A stretch of 64,000 bases of DNA from Cohnella sp. OV330 (GTDB lineage Bacteria > Bacillota > Bacilli > Paenibacillales > Paenibacillaceae): contig NZ_FOKE01000016.1 in the NCBI RefSeq assembly GCF_900112065.1, forward strand, positions 55,528-119,527, given 5' to 3'. This document shows, piece by piece, positions 9,501 through 17,651 of this stretch. The translations under genes were made by a program, and so were the position numbers. The notes beneath the pieces are model-generated. The model ran no database searches, was not told the origin of the DNA, and worked only from the letters and a program-made list of their open reading frames with translations. The number at the start of each line of letters is the position of its first letter. Position 1 is the first letter of the stretch.

Positions 9501-10418
9501 CTACCAGAGGCTTCGTTCCCCGTACTTTTTGCTGAAGTAATTCGCCGTGAAGATCAGCCCCATGCCCACGACCGACTGGAACAACCCGATCGCCGTCGTG
9601 TAGCTGTACTGCAGGTTGCCCAGGCCCATGCGGTAGACGAACGTGCCGATGACCTCGCCGACATTGGCGACGAGCGGATTGTAGAACATCAGCACCTGCT
9701 CGACGTCGTTGCCGAGCGCGCTGCCGACCCGCAGGATGACGACGAAGAAGATGACCGAACGGATGCCCGGCAGCGTGACGTGCCAGATCTGCCGGAAGCG
9801 GCCGGCGCCGTCCATCCGGGCGGCTTCGTATTGCTGCGTGTCGATGGAGAGGATGGCGGACAGATAGATGATCGAGGACCACCCCGTCTCCTTCCAGGCC
9901 GCCGACATGACGAGCACGCTGCGGAAGAAGCGCTCGTCGGCGATCATCATCGTGTCCTGCATCCCCAGCAGGTGGAACAGATCTTTCAGAATGCCCGTCT
10001 GCGGCGACAAGAGGTTGACGAAGATCGTGCTGATGATAACCCAGGACAGGAAATGCGGCAGGTAGGTGATCGTCTGCGCGGCCCGCTTGAACGCGACGTT
10101 GCGCACCTCGCTGATCATGAGCGCCAGCATGATCGGCAGCGGAAACTGGAAGATGAGTTTGTACAAGTTGATCAGCACCGTATTGCGCAGCACCTGATAA
10201 AATTTGTCGTCGTGCAGCAGCGCCTCGAAGTTCTGCAAGCCGACCCAAGGACTGCCCCAGATCCCCTCTCCGAGCCGATAGTCCTTGAACGCGATAATCG
10301 CGCCGAACATCGGGACGTACTTGAAGATCAGCAAGGCCGCCAGACCGGGCAATAGCAGCAAATACAAATCGTAATCCCGAAGCGCCGCGCGCAATCGGCT
10401 TCGCTTCCCCATTCGCAC
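9501..10418 (-). CDS. Carbohydrate ABC transporter permease, LplB type
   Basis: First gene of the importer operon, about 305 residues with six predicted membrane segments (for example YLLLLPGLAALLIFKYVPMF near the N-terminus). The EAA loop appears as TQQYEAARMDGAGRFRQIW, and the fold includes the family signature YVPMFGAIIAFKDY. GTG 10418 has AAGGAG 8 nt upstream; the in-frame ATG at 10412 is an alternative. It is transcribed from the shared promoter module at 10435-10516, directly behind the terminator of the sensor kinase gene. It would pair with the next permease to move the bound sugar across the membrane. Confidence 0.9.
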   Translation of the reverse strand: MRMGKRSRLRAALRDYDLYLLLLPGLAALLIFKYVPMFGAIIAFKDYRLGEGIWGSPWVGLQNFEALLHDDKFYQVLRNTVLINLYKLIFQFPLPIMLALMISEVRNVAFKRAAQTITYLPHFLSWVIISTIFVNLLSPQTGILKDLFHLLGMQDTMMIADERFFRSVLVMSAAWKETGWSSIIYLSAILSIDTQQYEAARMDGAGRFRQIWHVTLPGIRSVIFFVVILRVGSALGNDVEQVLMFYNPLVANVGEVIGTFVYRMGLGNLQYSYTTAIGLFQSVVGMGLIFTANYFSKKYGERSLW

Positions 10419-10434
10419 ACATCCTTCTCCTTGA

Positions 10435-10516
10435 TGGAATCGCTTTCAAATCCGTAGCTTCAGTATAAAAAAAGAGAGCCGCCCCATAAACGGGACAGCT
10501 CTACGATTAGGTGGCG
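10435..10516 (-). promoter_or_regulatory. Promoter module of the importer operon: cre-like site, -10 and upstream element
   Basis: On the minus strand: CGCCACCTAATCGTAG (10501-10516, running through the stop codon of the kinase gene), TCCCGTTT (10488-10495), -10 TATACT (10462-10467), and TGAAAGCGATTCCA (10435-10448), a 13 of 14 match to the cre consensus lying between the promoter and the start codon. The -35 is poor. All blocks align to 6790-6871 without gaps. Confidence 0.65.
10467..10502 (-). terminator. Terminator of the YesN/YesM-type operon
   Basis: AGAGC...CCC pairs with GGG...GCTCT (two internal mismatches), followed on the minus strand by a T-run. It overlaps the promoter of the next operon. 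Confidence 0.7.
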
Positions 10517-12327
10517 GATCTTACGCCGTTGCGCAGCGGATCGACGGGGGCGGTCTTCAGCTTCAGGCGCACGACCGTGCCGCACCCCGGCTTGCTGCGA
10601 ATGGACACCCCGCAATCCGGGCCGTAATACAGCTGAAGCCGCCGGTGCACGTTGCTGAGTCCGTACCCGCCGGCCGTGCCGTCCAGCACGCCCGCAGCCG
10701 TCTCCCGGTCCATGCCGGCACCGTTGTCCGCGACGAACAGGACGATCTCGTCGCCGTTCAGCCGGCCGCGCAGCACGATCTGGCCGTCTCGGCCGCCCGC
10801 TTTGTTGATGCCGTGGATGATCGCGTTCTCCACGATCGGCTGCAGGATCAGCTTGATAATCTCGATGTGCTGCAAACCGGGGTCGAATGCGAATTCCGTG
10901 CGGAGGGCGCCGCCGAACCTGACGTTTTGGATGTCGACGTACGCCCGGACATGCTCGATCTCCTTTTCGAACGGGATCTTGTCCTTGCCGCGATTGAGGC
11001 CGATGCGAAAAAACTTGGACAAGTCCGTCACGATCCTGGCAATATCCGGCGCGCTCGACTTGAGCGCCATCCACTTGACCGAGTCGAGCGTATTGTAGAG
11101 GAAGTGGGAGTTGATCCGTCCCTCCAGCACCTTCATCTCTTCCTGCTGCTTGTGCTGCGTGACGCGGTACACTTCGCCGATCAGATTCTCGATCTGCCCG
11201 GACATCTTGTTGAACCGCCGCTGGAGCAAGGAGATCTCGTCCCGGCCCTCGATCTTCACCGTTTCCCCGAAATGCCCGTTCTCGATGCCCTTCATCTTGT
11301 CCGCCAGAACGGACAAGCGCCGCGTGATCCGACCCGACAACAGGAAGGCGAGCGCCGTGGCGAACGCGATCAGGCCGACCGAGAGCAGCAGGATGTAGAC
11401 GCCGAGCATGTCGCTCTGGTCGGCGATGTTCACCGTCGGGATCAGCGCGACGATCTTCCAGTCGACGTTGTCCAGCTGCTGGACCAGATACAGATACGTC
11501 TTGCCGTCGTATTGGATCGTCCTCGCTTCCCGATCGGTCCCTCCGCCCAGACGGAGAATGTCCGAGAGCGGCGCCTTGTCGATGCCGAGCCGCTCCGGCT
11601 CGTGGGCGTAAGCGGTGATGACGGACTGGTCCTTGATCAGCATCGCCTTGTACGGCAGCGCGAGATTCATGTTTTGCAGCACGTCGGTGAACGTTCGCTC
11701 CTCCACGTCGATCGCGATGACCCCGAGCGAGGTCGTGACGTTGTTGAAGTCCTTCATCAGCCGCTGCAGCGAGATAATGCTTTTCGTTCCCGCGTCCAGA
11801 TAGGAGGTCGGGCCGAGATATTTCCAAGCCATCATGTTCTTCGCCTCGCTCAGCTCCCGGCGGTAACCGTCGAATTCGCTGTCGCTCAGGCCGAACAGGC
11901 TGATGTTCTCGGTCGTGTACAGCGCCGTGCTGGGCACGAGCAGCCGGATGCGGAAGATGTTGCGGCTCGTCTCGAGATTATGCAGGATTTCCTTAATGTC
12001 CTTGTAGTCGTCCATGACCTGTCCGGTCGTCAGCTCGGACGCGCGGGCGCGCCTCAGCATCTGCTGTAGATTGTCGTTCGTGTACACGATATACGAGATG
12101 TTCTCCACCTCGGTCATCCGGTAGGACAGGTTGATCGACGTCTGCCGCAGCGCTTCCAGATAGGCGCGGCTGGTTTGCTCCTGTATGATCGAGGACGATT
12201 TGCGGTAGGAAAAAAAGCCGATCGCGACCGTCGGCAGGAGCACGAGCAGCGCGAACGCCACGAGCAGCTTGCTGCGGAGACTGGTGCGGGAGTCGAACCG
12301 GCCGATCCATCGCCACATCCGCTTCAC
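10507..12327 (-). CDS. Sensor histidine kinase, YesM type
   Basis: Membrane sensor kinase of 606 residues, the likely partner of the response regulator encoded immediately upstream. Two membrane segments (about 20-40 and 308-330) enclose a large extracytoplasmic sensor domain. A HAMP linker follows, then the His_kinase motif INSHFLYNTLDSVKWMAL with the phospho-acceptor His408, then an HATPase domain with the N box ENAIIHGINKAGG and GYGLSNVHRRLQLYYG. The start is a GTG overlapping the regulator's stop codon (GTGA), showing translational coupling. In this family the sensor detects an extracellular sugar or a loaded binding protein and activates nearby import genes. Here the importer and the GH39-like hydrolase are the obvious targets. 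Confidence 0.92.
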   Translation of the reverse strand: MKRMWRWIGRFDSRTSLRSKLLVAFALLVLLPTVAIGFFSYRKSSSIIQEQTSRAYLEALRQTSINLSYRMTEVENISYIVYTNDNLQQMLRRARASELTTGQVMDDYKDIKEILHNLETSRNIFRIRLLVPSTALYTTENISLFGLSDSEFDGYRRELSEAKNMMAWKYLGPTSYLDAGTKSIISLQRLMKDFNNVTTSLGVIAIDVEERTFTDVLQNMNLALPYKAMLIKDQSVITAYAHEPERLGIDKAPLSDILRLGGGTDREARTIQYDGKTYLYLVQQLDNVDWKIVALIPTVNIADQSDMLGVYILLLSVGLIAFATALAFLLSGRITRRLSVLADKMKGIENGHFGETVKIEGRDEISLLQRRFNKMSGQIENLIGEVYRVTQHKQQEEMKVLEGRINSHFLYNTLDSVKWMALKSSAPDIARIVTDLSKFFRIGLNRGKDKIPFEKEIEHVRAYVDIQNVRFGGALRTEFAFDPGLQHIEIIKLILQPIVENAIIHGINKAGGRDGQIVLRGRLNGDEIVLFVADNGAGMDRETAAGVLDGTAGGYGLSNVHRRLQLYYGPDCGVSIRSKPGCGTVVRLKLKTAPVDPLRNGVRSAT

Positions 12328-13211
12328 GCCCGATCCCTGAACTCGCTTGGATTCATGCCGACTTCGCGCTTGAACAGCTTCGTGAAGTATTTGCCGTCCT
12401 TATATCCGATGCGCTCCGCCACGTGCTGCACGAGCAAGCCCGGCTCATCCCGGAGGAGCCGCTTCGCCTCGGCCAAACGGATTTGCGTGATGTAATCGTT
12501 TACAGTAATGCCTGCGTTTTTCTTGAAAAGGTTGGCTAGATAGTTGGGCGACAGATGCACCGCTTCGGCCACCTGCGCCAGCGTCAGTTCTTCCCGGAAC
12601 GCGGATTGGATGTAATCCTTCACGGCCCGCACAACCTTGCGTTGGTCGGAGCCGCTCAGCGAGGCGATCTCGGCCCCCGCAAGCAGGTCGTCCAGCTCGG
12701 CGAAGGCGTCCAGACCCGTTTGTTTCGCCGGTCCTGCGCTCAAGTTTTCTACCAGCCGATCCCGGACCCATGCTTGCGACAGCTCGTTCCTGCGCTCCAG
12801 GCTGCGCAGACGCTCCTGTTGGCCCCGCTCCTCGTCGAGATCGGCCACGACTTTGCGGACGACCTCCGCGAACTCTTCCTCGTGGAAGGGCTTGAGCAAA
12901 TAGTCTACCACCTGCAGCTTCAGCGCCGAGCGAATATAATCGACGTTCTCGTGGCCGCTGATCATGATGACCTTGATCGCTTTGTCCTTGATGTCGGCCT
13001 GCAGCCGGCGCGCGAGCTCGATGCCGTCCATCTCCTTCATCACGACGTCCGTGATCACGATGTCCGGCCTGATCCGGCCCGCCAGCTCCAGCGCTTCCTT
13101 GCCGTCCGAAGCGGCCGCCGCCAGATTCAGCCGGTAGGATGCCCAGTCGATGCCGAACCTCATCCCCTCGCGGATGACCTCTTCGTCTTCGACGATCATG
13201 CAGGTGTACAT
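12324..13211 (-). CDS. Response regulator, YesN type (receiver plus AraC HTH)
   Basis: Cytoplasmic transcription activator of 295 residues. The receiver domain starts MYTCMIVEDEE, with the phosphorylation site Asp55 in IVITDVVMKEMDG, and has the conserved Lys in DYLLKPFHEEEF. The AraC-type double HTH fills the last 100 residues (LAQVAEAVHLSPNYLANLFK, then YKDGKYFTKLFKREVGMNPS). The linker is short compared with other YesN proteins. GGGGAGGGGGAG precedes the ATG. The gene leads a two-gene operon with the kinase. The repeated element CGCCACCTAATCGTAG in front of the importer and GH39 promoters is a good candidate for its binding site. Confidence 0.92.
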   Translation of the reverse strand: MYTCMIVEDEEVIREGMRFGIDWASYRLNLAAAASDGKEALELAGRIRPDIVITDVVMKEMDGIELARRLQADIKDKAIKVIMISGHENVDYIRSALKLQVVDYLLKPFHEEEFAEVVRKVVADLDEERGQQERLRSLERRNELSQAWVRDRLVENLSAGPAKQTGLDAFAELDDLLAGAEIASLSGSDQRKVVRAVKDYIQSAFREELTLAQVAEAVHLSPNYLANLFKKNAGITVNDYITQIRLAEAKRLLRDEPGLLVQHVAERIGYKDGKYFTKLFKREVGMNPSEFRDRA

Positions 13212-13299
13212 GGCCGCTCCCCCTCCCCGTTACTCTCCACATAATATAACGTCTGCCCGGTCCGCTTGTCATGTCGTTCCTTTAGCACCCCAAACGGCG

Positions 13300-13325
13300 C
13301 AAAGACCTTCTCCGTCCGGAGAAGG
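13300..13325 (-). terminator. Hairpin after the dioxygenase-like gene
   Basis: Perfect 8-bp stem CCTTCTCC/GGAGAAGG with loop GGAC on the minus strand, followed by the weak tract TCTTTG. Confidence 0.6.
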
Positions 13326-13334
13326 CCGCCAGCC

Positions 13335-14114
13335 TTACAGCAGATAATATTCGCCCGCGTCCTTGCCGATCAGCGAGTAGCGCTGGAAGTGCTGGTAGTG
13401 CGCCTTGTACAGCTCGCCGTCCTTCGCGGGGGAGTAGGTCAGGAAGAGCTGCTTGCGGCTGTATTCCGACAGGTTCGGTCCGCTCTGATGCGGCGTGAAG
13501 GAGTGGAAAATGATGACGTCGCCCGGGTTCGTCGCGACGATATGGCCGGTGGCGGGATCGATCTCGGCGATCTCCGCCGCGTTCATGTTGCGCAGCTCGC
13601 CCGCCGTCGAGCGCAGCCTGTCGTGATAGCCGGAGAACAGCTCGAGTCCGCCGTTCTCCGCGGTGGCGCCGTCGATCGCGACCATGACGGAGATGAGTCC
13701 CTCGATCGGGAAGCCCTGCCACCAGGACGCGTCCTGGTGCATCGAGTAGCCGTTCGCTCCCGGCAGCTTGAAGATCAGTTTATCCTTGAAAAGCTTCGGC
13801 TCGTCGAGGTAGATGTCCCGCAGCGGCGCCAGCAATCGGTCGTCCTGCACGAGGTCGGCGAATACCGGGGAAATATCGTGGACGGGGTCGAACCGCTCGA
13901 TCTTGGTCTCCCCGTTCGCATAGCTCTTGTAGCCGGCGCGAATGTTTTTCGGATCGGTGTAGTCGGAGAGCGTGAGCAGTTTGTCGCATTCGATCTGCAT
14001 CACCTTGGCCTCGGCTTCGGAGAATACGTTTCGCAGGACCAGGTAGCCTTGGCGATGATAGTCTTCCAACTGCGTTTTGCTCAGAAAGTTCAGTTTCTGT
14101 TTCATTCGGGACAA
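13335..14114 (-). CDS. Phytanoyl-CoA dioxygenase (PhyH) family protein
   Basis: A 259-residue non-haem Fe(II)/2-oxoglutarate-dependent oxygenase. The double-stranded beta-helix shows the facial triad: His and Asp in SMHQDASWWQ, and the distal His in FHSFTPHQSGPN; the Arg or Ser that holds 2-oxoglutarate would follow. It starts with the usual LEDYHRQGYLVLRNVF. The likely reaction is hydroxylation of a small molecule. Paenibacillaceae carry many such genes beside AraC regulators and sugar loci, and their substrates are mostly unknown. It is divergent from the AraC-type gene at 14251, with 136 nt between the starts, so that regulator may control it. Confidence 0.88.
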   Translation of the reverse strand: MSRMKQKLNFLSKTQLEDYHRQGYLVLRNVFSEAEAKVMQIECDKLLTLSDYTDPKNIRAGYKSYANGETKIERFDPVHDISPVFADLVQDDRLLAPLRDIYLDEPKLFKDKLIFKLPGANGYSMHQDASWWQGFPIEGLISVMVAIDGATAENGGLELFSGYHDRLRSTAGELRNMNAAEIAEIDPATGHIVATNPGDVIIFHSFTPHQSGPNLSEYSRKQLFLTYSPAKDGELYKAHYQHFQRYSLIGKDAGEYYLL

Positions 14115-14250
14115 CCTCCATTTTTTTCTCGTTTGATATTCTCTGATCGCTTTCTACAATGCTATGATATGCCTTGAATCGACGCATCTCCATGCATTGG
14201 CTTTATCAATTTCATATACTTTTTTTCTTTATTGGAGAGGAGACGAGCCG

Positions 14251-15255
14251 GTGGAGGTCAAGGCCTATTATTACAATGCGGGCGGGATGACGCAGTTTCG
14301 ATATCCGGAGGATACGTATGCGGGATGGGCCATTCTGGTTCCGCAGTCCGGCCGGTTCTCGTTCGCCATTCACGGCGGCGCGCAGGCTGACGAGAGTCCG
14401 GCGGCTGGCGGGACTGGCGGGACTGGCGGGACTGCGGCGGAGGGGGCTGGGTTCGAGCGGACTGGAGATGGCGGGGCGGGAACGAGGGGAGAACGGCCGG
14501 ATGCCGAACGGACTGGGGCTGGCGGGGCGGGGGCGAGAGCCGAACGGGCGGATGCAGAACGGACTGGCGCTAGCGGGACGAGGGCTGACAAGGCGTCGGT
14601 TGTTGAGACGACGGCTGCGGCGTACAGCGGCGAAGCGGCGTTCGGCGAGCTCGTGCTCTGCCCGCCCGGCTATGTGCTGAAGCGGTCCATGCTGGAGCCG
14701 ACCGCCTTCCACTTTATCGAGCTGTCGGGCGCGGGCGAGCTTGCGCTGCCCCCGGGCAAAGTGCGCATTCGCGACGTGCAGCGGCTCGGCTCGACCTGCG
14801 CGTACTTGGCCCGGCTGCGCGTGGAGCCGTCTTACGACGACCAAGAGGAAGTCGCCCATCTGATCCGCGACCTGCTGTTTCTCGTGCGGCGGGAGCAGGC
14901 TTCCGCCGCCGCCTCGCGGCGCGAGACGACCGAGCCGCTCATGCATCACGCCGCCGCGCTGATGGAGCGCGGGGCCTGCGAGCCCGACTTCTCGCTGCAG
15001 CGCATCGCCGGACAGTGCGGCCTGCGCGCCTCGCAGCTCAGCACGCGTTTCCACGCGGCCTACGGCATGTCGCCGATCCGCTTCGCGACCTCCGTCCGCT
15101 TGGCGAAGGCCGCCAAACTGCTCGTCGAGACCGACCTGACGCTGGACGACGTTGCCGAGCGCTGCGGCTATCAGAACGCGTTCTACTTCAGCCGCGTCTT
15201 CTCCAAGCAAATGAAAATAAGCCCTTCCTTGTTCAGGAGGGCCAATCGGGTGTGA
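14251..15255 (+). CDS. AraC-family regulator with a repetitive insertion in its sensor domain
   Basis: A 334-residue transcription regulator. GTG 14251 is chosen because GGAGAGGAG lies 8 nt upstream; an ATG further up (14164) lacks a ribosome site. The sensor half begins VEVKAYYYNAGGMTQF and resumes after residue 140 with FGELVLCPPGYVLKRS. Between them lies a Gly/Ala/Glu/Arg-rich stretch of about 85 residues containing two and a half copies of a 17-residue unit. The C-terminal double HTH is intact (LQRIAGQCGLRASQLSTRFH and YQNAFYFSRVFSKQMKISPS). The insertion appears to interrupt the cupin domain at a loop. It probably regulates the divergent dioxygenase gene. Confidence 0.8.
   Translation: MEVKAYYYNAGGMTQFRYPEDTYAGWAILVPQSGRFSFAIHGGAQADESPAAGGTGGTGGTAAEGAGFERTGDGGAGTRGERPDAERTGAGGAGARAERADAERTGASGTRADKASVVETTAAAYSGEAAFGELVLCPPGYVLKRSMLEPTAFHFIELSGAGELALPPGKVRIRDVQRLGSTCAYLARLRVEPSYDDQEEVAHLIRDLLFLVRREQASAAASRRETTEPLMHHAAALMERGACEPDFSLQRIAGQCGLRASQLSTRFHAAYGMSPIRFATSVRLAKAAKLLVETDLTLDDVAERCGYQNAFYFSRVFSKQMKISPSLFRRANRV
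14464..14592 (+). repeat. In-frame 51-bp tandem repeat inside the AraC-family gene
   Basis: Units at 14464-14514 and 14515-14565 with a partial third to about 14592 encode GDGGAGTRGERPDAERT and GAGGAGARAERADAERT. A shorter GGGACTGGC triplication lies just upstream (about 14410-14432). Confidence 0.85.
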
Positions 15256-15284
15256 GCTTGGCGGCGCTCTTTTGACATGACGAC

Positions 15285-15472
15285 GGATAGCTGTCAAAAG
15301 GCAGTTATTCCAGCGATTTATCGCGATTTTGGGCGATTAGTTGCTAAAAGGCATTTAATCAGCTTTGTTTCCCGACATTCCGGCCGGGGAGGCGCGATTA
15401 GTTGCCTTTTAACACTTATCTAAAAAGCTCGCTCGCGTATCGGGCAAATAGATGCTTTTCAGCAACTATTTT
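15285..15472. repeat. Four dyad-symmetric repeats, 49-59 bp apart
   Basis: The 389-bp gap between convergent genes holds four imperfect palindromes of the form TTAGTTGC-N6-GCATTTAA, near 15285-15311, 15334-15360, 15393-15420 and 15445-15472. Two read as GATTAGTTGC, the last is inverted (ATAGATGC...GCAACTAT). The rest of the gap (15473-15644) has a short GTCGAGCCT duplication and nothing else recognised. Confidence 0.65.
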
Positions 15473-15644
15473 ATCGTGGCCGGTGAACGGGTGAGCAAAG
15501 ATCGTGCGGCATTTTAGGAGTCGGCCAGTGGGCCCTGTCGAGCCTGTCGAGCCTGCAGATCGCAGCACTTGCCGCGCTGACAAAGCCGACCTATCAGCCC
15601 CCGTCGGCTAGCGGCCAGCGAAGCACGAAACAGCCGCAGCGGCG

Positions 15645-16658
15645 CTAGCCGCCCGACGGCGCCGGTCCCGTCGTGCCGCGCGCGATCAGCGCCGTCGGCA
15701 CGATGACCGCCGGGGCCGGGCCGTCCGGCTCGACGATCAGCCGATCGAGCAGCTCGATCGCAAGGCGGCCGAGCGTCGGCATGTCCTGCCGCACCGTCGT
15801 CAGCGGCGGGTGCACCACCCGCGCCTCGTCGATGTCGTCGAAGCCGACGATCGACAGCTCGTCCGGCACCGCGACGCCCGCCTCGCGGGAAGCCTGCAGG
15901 GCGCCGATCGCCGCCTTGTCCGAGCCGCAGACAACGGCGGTCGGCCGCTTAGACAGCGCCAGCAGCTGCTGCATCCCTCGGTAACCCGTCTCCTGCGTGA
16001 AGTCGCCGATCACGAGGTAGTCCGGGTCCGGCGACAGGCCGACGTCGGCCATCGCCTCATGGTAGCCGGCGAGCCGGCGCTCGCCCACGTACGAACCGGG
16101 CAGGCCGGCGATGTAGGCGATCCGCCGATGCCCGAGCTCGTGTAGATAACGCACAGTGCCCTGCACCGCCTCTTTGTTATCCGAAGAGATGTAGCCAGCC
16201 CGCTTGCCCGTCAGATTCAGGTCGATGAACAACGACGGAATGCCCGACGCCACCAGCTTGTCCGCGTCCAGCTCGCCCAGCTGGAAGCCGAAGGCAAGCA
16301 CGCCCTCGACGTTGCGGCTGCGGCAGTGCTGCACGAAGTTGTACTCCGGATGCGCGGACAGCTGCGCGAGGTAGATGAGGTCGTAGCCCCGTTCCTTCAG
16401 CGCTTCGTCGATGCCGCCGAGCAGATGCACGAAGAACGGGTTGGACAATCCCGACGTCAGCAGGATGCCGATCGTCATCGACCGCCTGCCGACGAGCGAT
16501 CGTGCCGCCTCGTTCGGGCGGAACTGCATCTGGGCGACAAGCGCGAGCACCTTCTCCCGCGTGGCGCGGCTGACCGTCGAATAGTCGTTGAGCACCTTCG
16601 ACACCGTCGCGACCGACACGCCGGCCGCCTTCGCGATATCGCGTATTGTAGCTGTCAT
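15645..16658 (-). CDS. LacI-family transcriptional regulator
   Basis: A 337-residue repressor-type regulator. The N-terminal HTH is textbook LacI: TIRDIAKAAGVSVATVSKVL followed by the hinge helix FRPNEAARSLVGRRS. The rest is a periplasmic-binding-protein-like effector domain (IGILLTSGLSNPFFVHLLGG, and VCGSDKAAIGALQASREAGV, ending in LSIVGFDDIDEARVVHPPLTTV). It presumably binds a sugar or sugar phosphate. No sugar operon lies directly next to it, so the target is unknown. AGGCGG before the ATG is a reasonable ribosome site. Confidence 0.93.
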   Translation of the reverse strand: MTATIRDIAKAAGVSVATVSKVLNDYSTVSRATREKVLALVAQMQFRPNEAARSLVGRRSMTIGILLTSGLSNPFFVHLLGGIDEALKERGYDLIYLAQLSAHPEYNFVQHCRSRNVEGVLAFGFQLGELDADKLVASGIPSLFIDLNLTGKRAGYISSDNKEAVQGTVRYLHELGHRRIAYIAGLPGSYVGERRLAGYHEAMADVGLSPDPDYLVIGDFTQETGYRGMQQLLALSKRPTAVVCGSDKAAIGALQASREAGVAVPDELSIVGFDDIDEARVVHPPLTTVRQDMPTLGRLAIELLDRLIVEPDGPAPAVIVPTALIARGTTGPAPSGG

Positions 16659-16782
16659 CGTAAGATCCCGCCTTGCTCCGCGCCCAACCGGGCTTAATCG
16701 TTGTCCCTACCATATCGCGTAGCAGTGCTTTTGGCAATCCGAATACGGTTCGTTCGCGACCGATCCGAGGTAGAATTTCGTT

Positions 16783-16811
16783 TTGGCTCTCCGCATCGAT
16801 TGTGCTATAAT
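16783..16811 (+). promoter_or_regulatory. Sigma-A-type promoter of tRNA-Arg
   Basis: TTGGCT (16783-16788), 17-bp spacer, TATAAT (16806-16811), 12 nt before the tRNA. Confidence 0.8.
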
Positions 16812-16823
16812 GAATTTTACTGT

Positions 16824-16899
16824 GGCCCCGTAGCTCAGCGGATAGAGCACACGTTTCCTAAACGTGGTGTCGGATGTTCGATTCATCTCGGGGCCGCCA
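16824..16899 (+). tRNA. tRNA-Arg (anticodon CCU)
   Basis: A 76-nt cloverleaf with acceptor GGCCCCG/CGGGGCC, anticodon stem CACGT/ACGTG with loop TTCCTAA (anticodon CCT), T-loop TTCGATTC and an encoded CCA end. It has its own promoter and terminator and would read AGG codons. Confidence 0.95.
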
Positions 16900-16915
16900 G
16901 TTTTCTAGCATTTTC

Positions 16916-16944
16916 AGAACCGCGTATTTACGCGGTTCTTTTTG
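16916..16944 (+). terminator. Terminator of tRNA-Arg
   Basis: Perfect 9-bp stem AGAACCGCG/CGCGGTTCT, loop TATTTA, then a T-run. Confidence 0.92.
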
Positions 16945-17065
16945 TTTGCTTAATTTACTAAAAGCGGAGCTTTTTGATGTTTCCATCCGTCTATAGATAT
17001 GCTTGCCATCACGTCGCTTCAAATGTGCGGCCCCCGCGGTTAACTCCGAAAGGTTGGTGAACGCT

Positions 17066-17485
17066 ATGAAAATGATCGGAATTCTGTTGCTGTTAATAAT
17101 GATATTAGGTTGCGCGAATACCCGGACGACAAATGCACCGCATGCAGAAAATCAATCGCATTCCCCACTACACGATCAAACCTTCATCGATGAGAAAAAC
17201 TACTCCGGTCAAGAATTAGAGCTTGTACAAATTATCAATAAGTCGACGAAATCGTTAAACGACAGAAATGAGCGCGAGTACATGGCGTTATTTGCGCAGG
17301 ACAGTCCCATTTCACAGCTTAACAAAAAGAGATTAACGACAATCGAGGTTGTATCCTTCGGCCCCATCAATGACGATTTTGCATCCGTAGAAACCAAAAT
17401 ACGGCTAGATTCTGGACCGGAGACCGCGAAACTGTATTCGTTCATCAAGGAAGACGGGGCTTGGAAAATATACGATATCGATTAA
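17066..17485 (+). CDS. Small lipoprotein, possible NTF2-like fold
   Basis: A 139-residue exported lipoprotein of unknown function. A short signal peptide leads to the lipobox MILGC, with Cys16 lipidated. The mature part has a helix with LVQIINKSTKSLNDRNEREY followed by strands ending LYSFIKEDGAWKIYDID, a pattern resembling NTF2/SnoaL-like domains, in which the C-terminal strand carries W-K-I-Y-D. That assignment rests on eye comparison only. ATG 17066 is the first good start, with AAAGGTTGG upstream. It stands alone between the tRNA-Arg terminator and its own terminator. It is a little more AT-rich than its neighbours. Confidence 0.75.
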   Translation: MKMIGILLLLIMILGCANTRTTNAPHAENQSHSPLHDQTFIDEKNYSGQELELVQIINKSTKSLNDRNEREYMALFAQDSPISQLNKKRLTTIEVVSFGPINDDFASVETKIRLDSGPETAKLYSFIKEDGAWKIYDID

Positions 17486-17560
17486 AAATCGTACTCGCTC
17501 GGTCGCTTAAGGCAAGGCCGTTGGAGTCATCTCATGACCGCCAGCTCATACGAATGTCGA

Positions 17561-17587
17561 AACCGCATGCGGAGGTGCGGTTTTTTT
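17561..17587 (+). terminator. Terminator of the small lipoprotein gene
   Basis: AACCGCA/TGCGGTT stem with an 8-nt loop and seven T residues. Confidence 0.9.
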
Positions 17588-17651
17588 GCTATTGACGACA
17601 GCCTGCCTTTGAAAATAATATCCAAATATATGCTTATTAAGGAGTCTCTTC

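Noticed and set aside
12491..12504. Perfect match to the CcpA cre consensus inside the response-regulator gene
   Set aside because: It encodes the conserved T-V-N-D-Y stretch of the AraC HTH and lies far from a promoter; likely chance from coding sequence.
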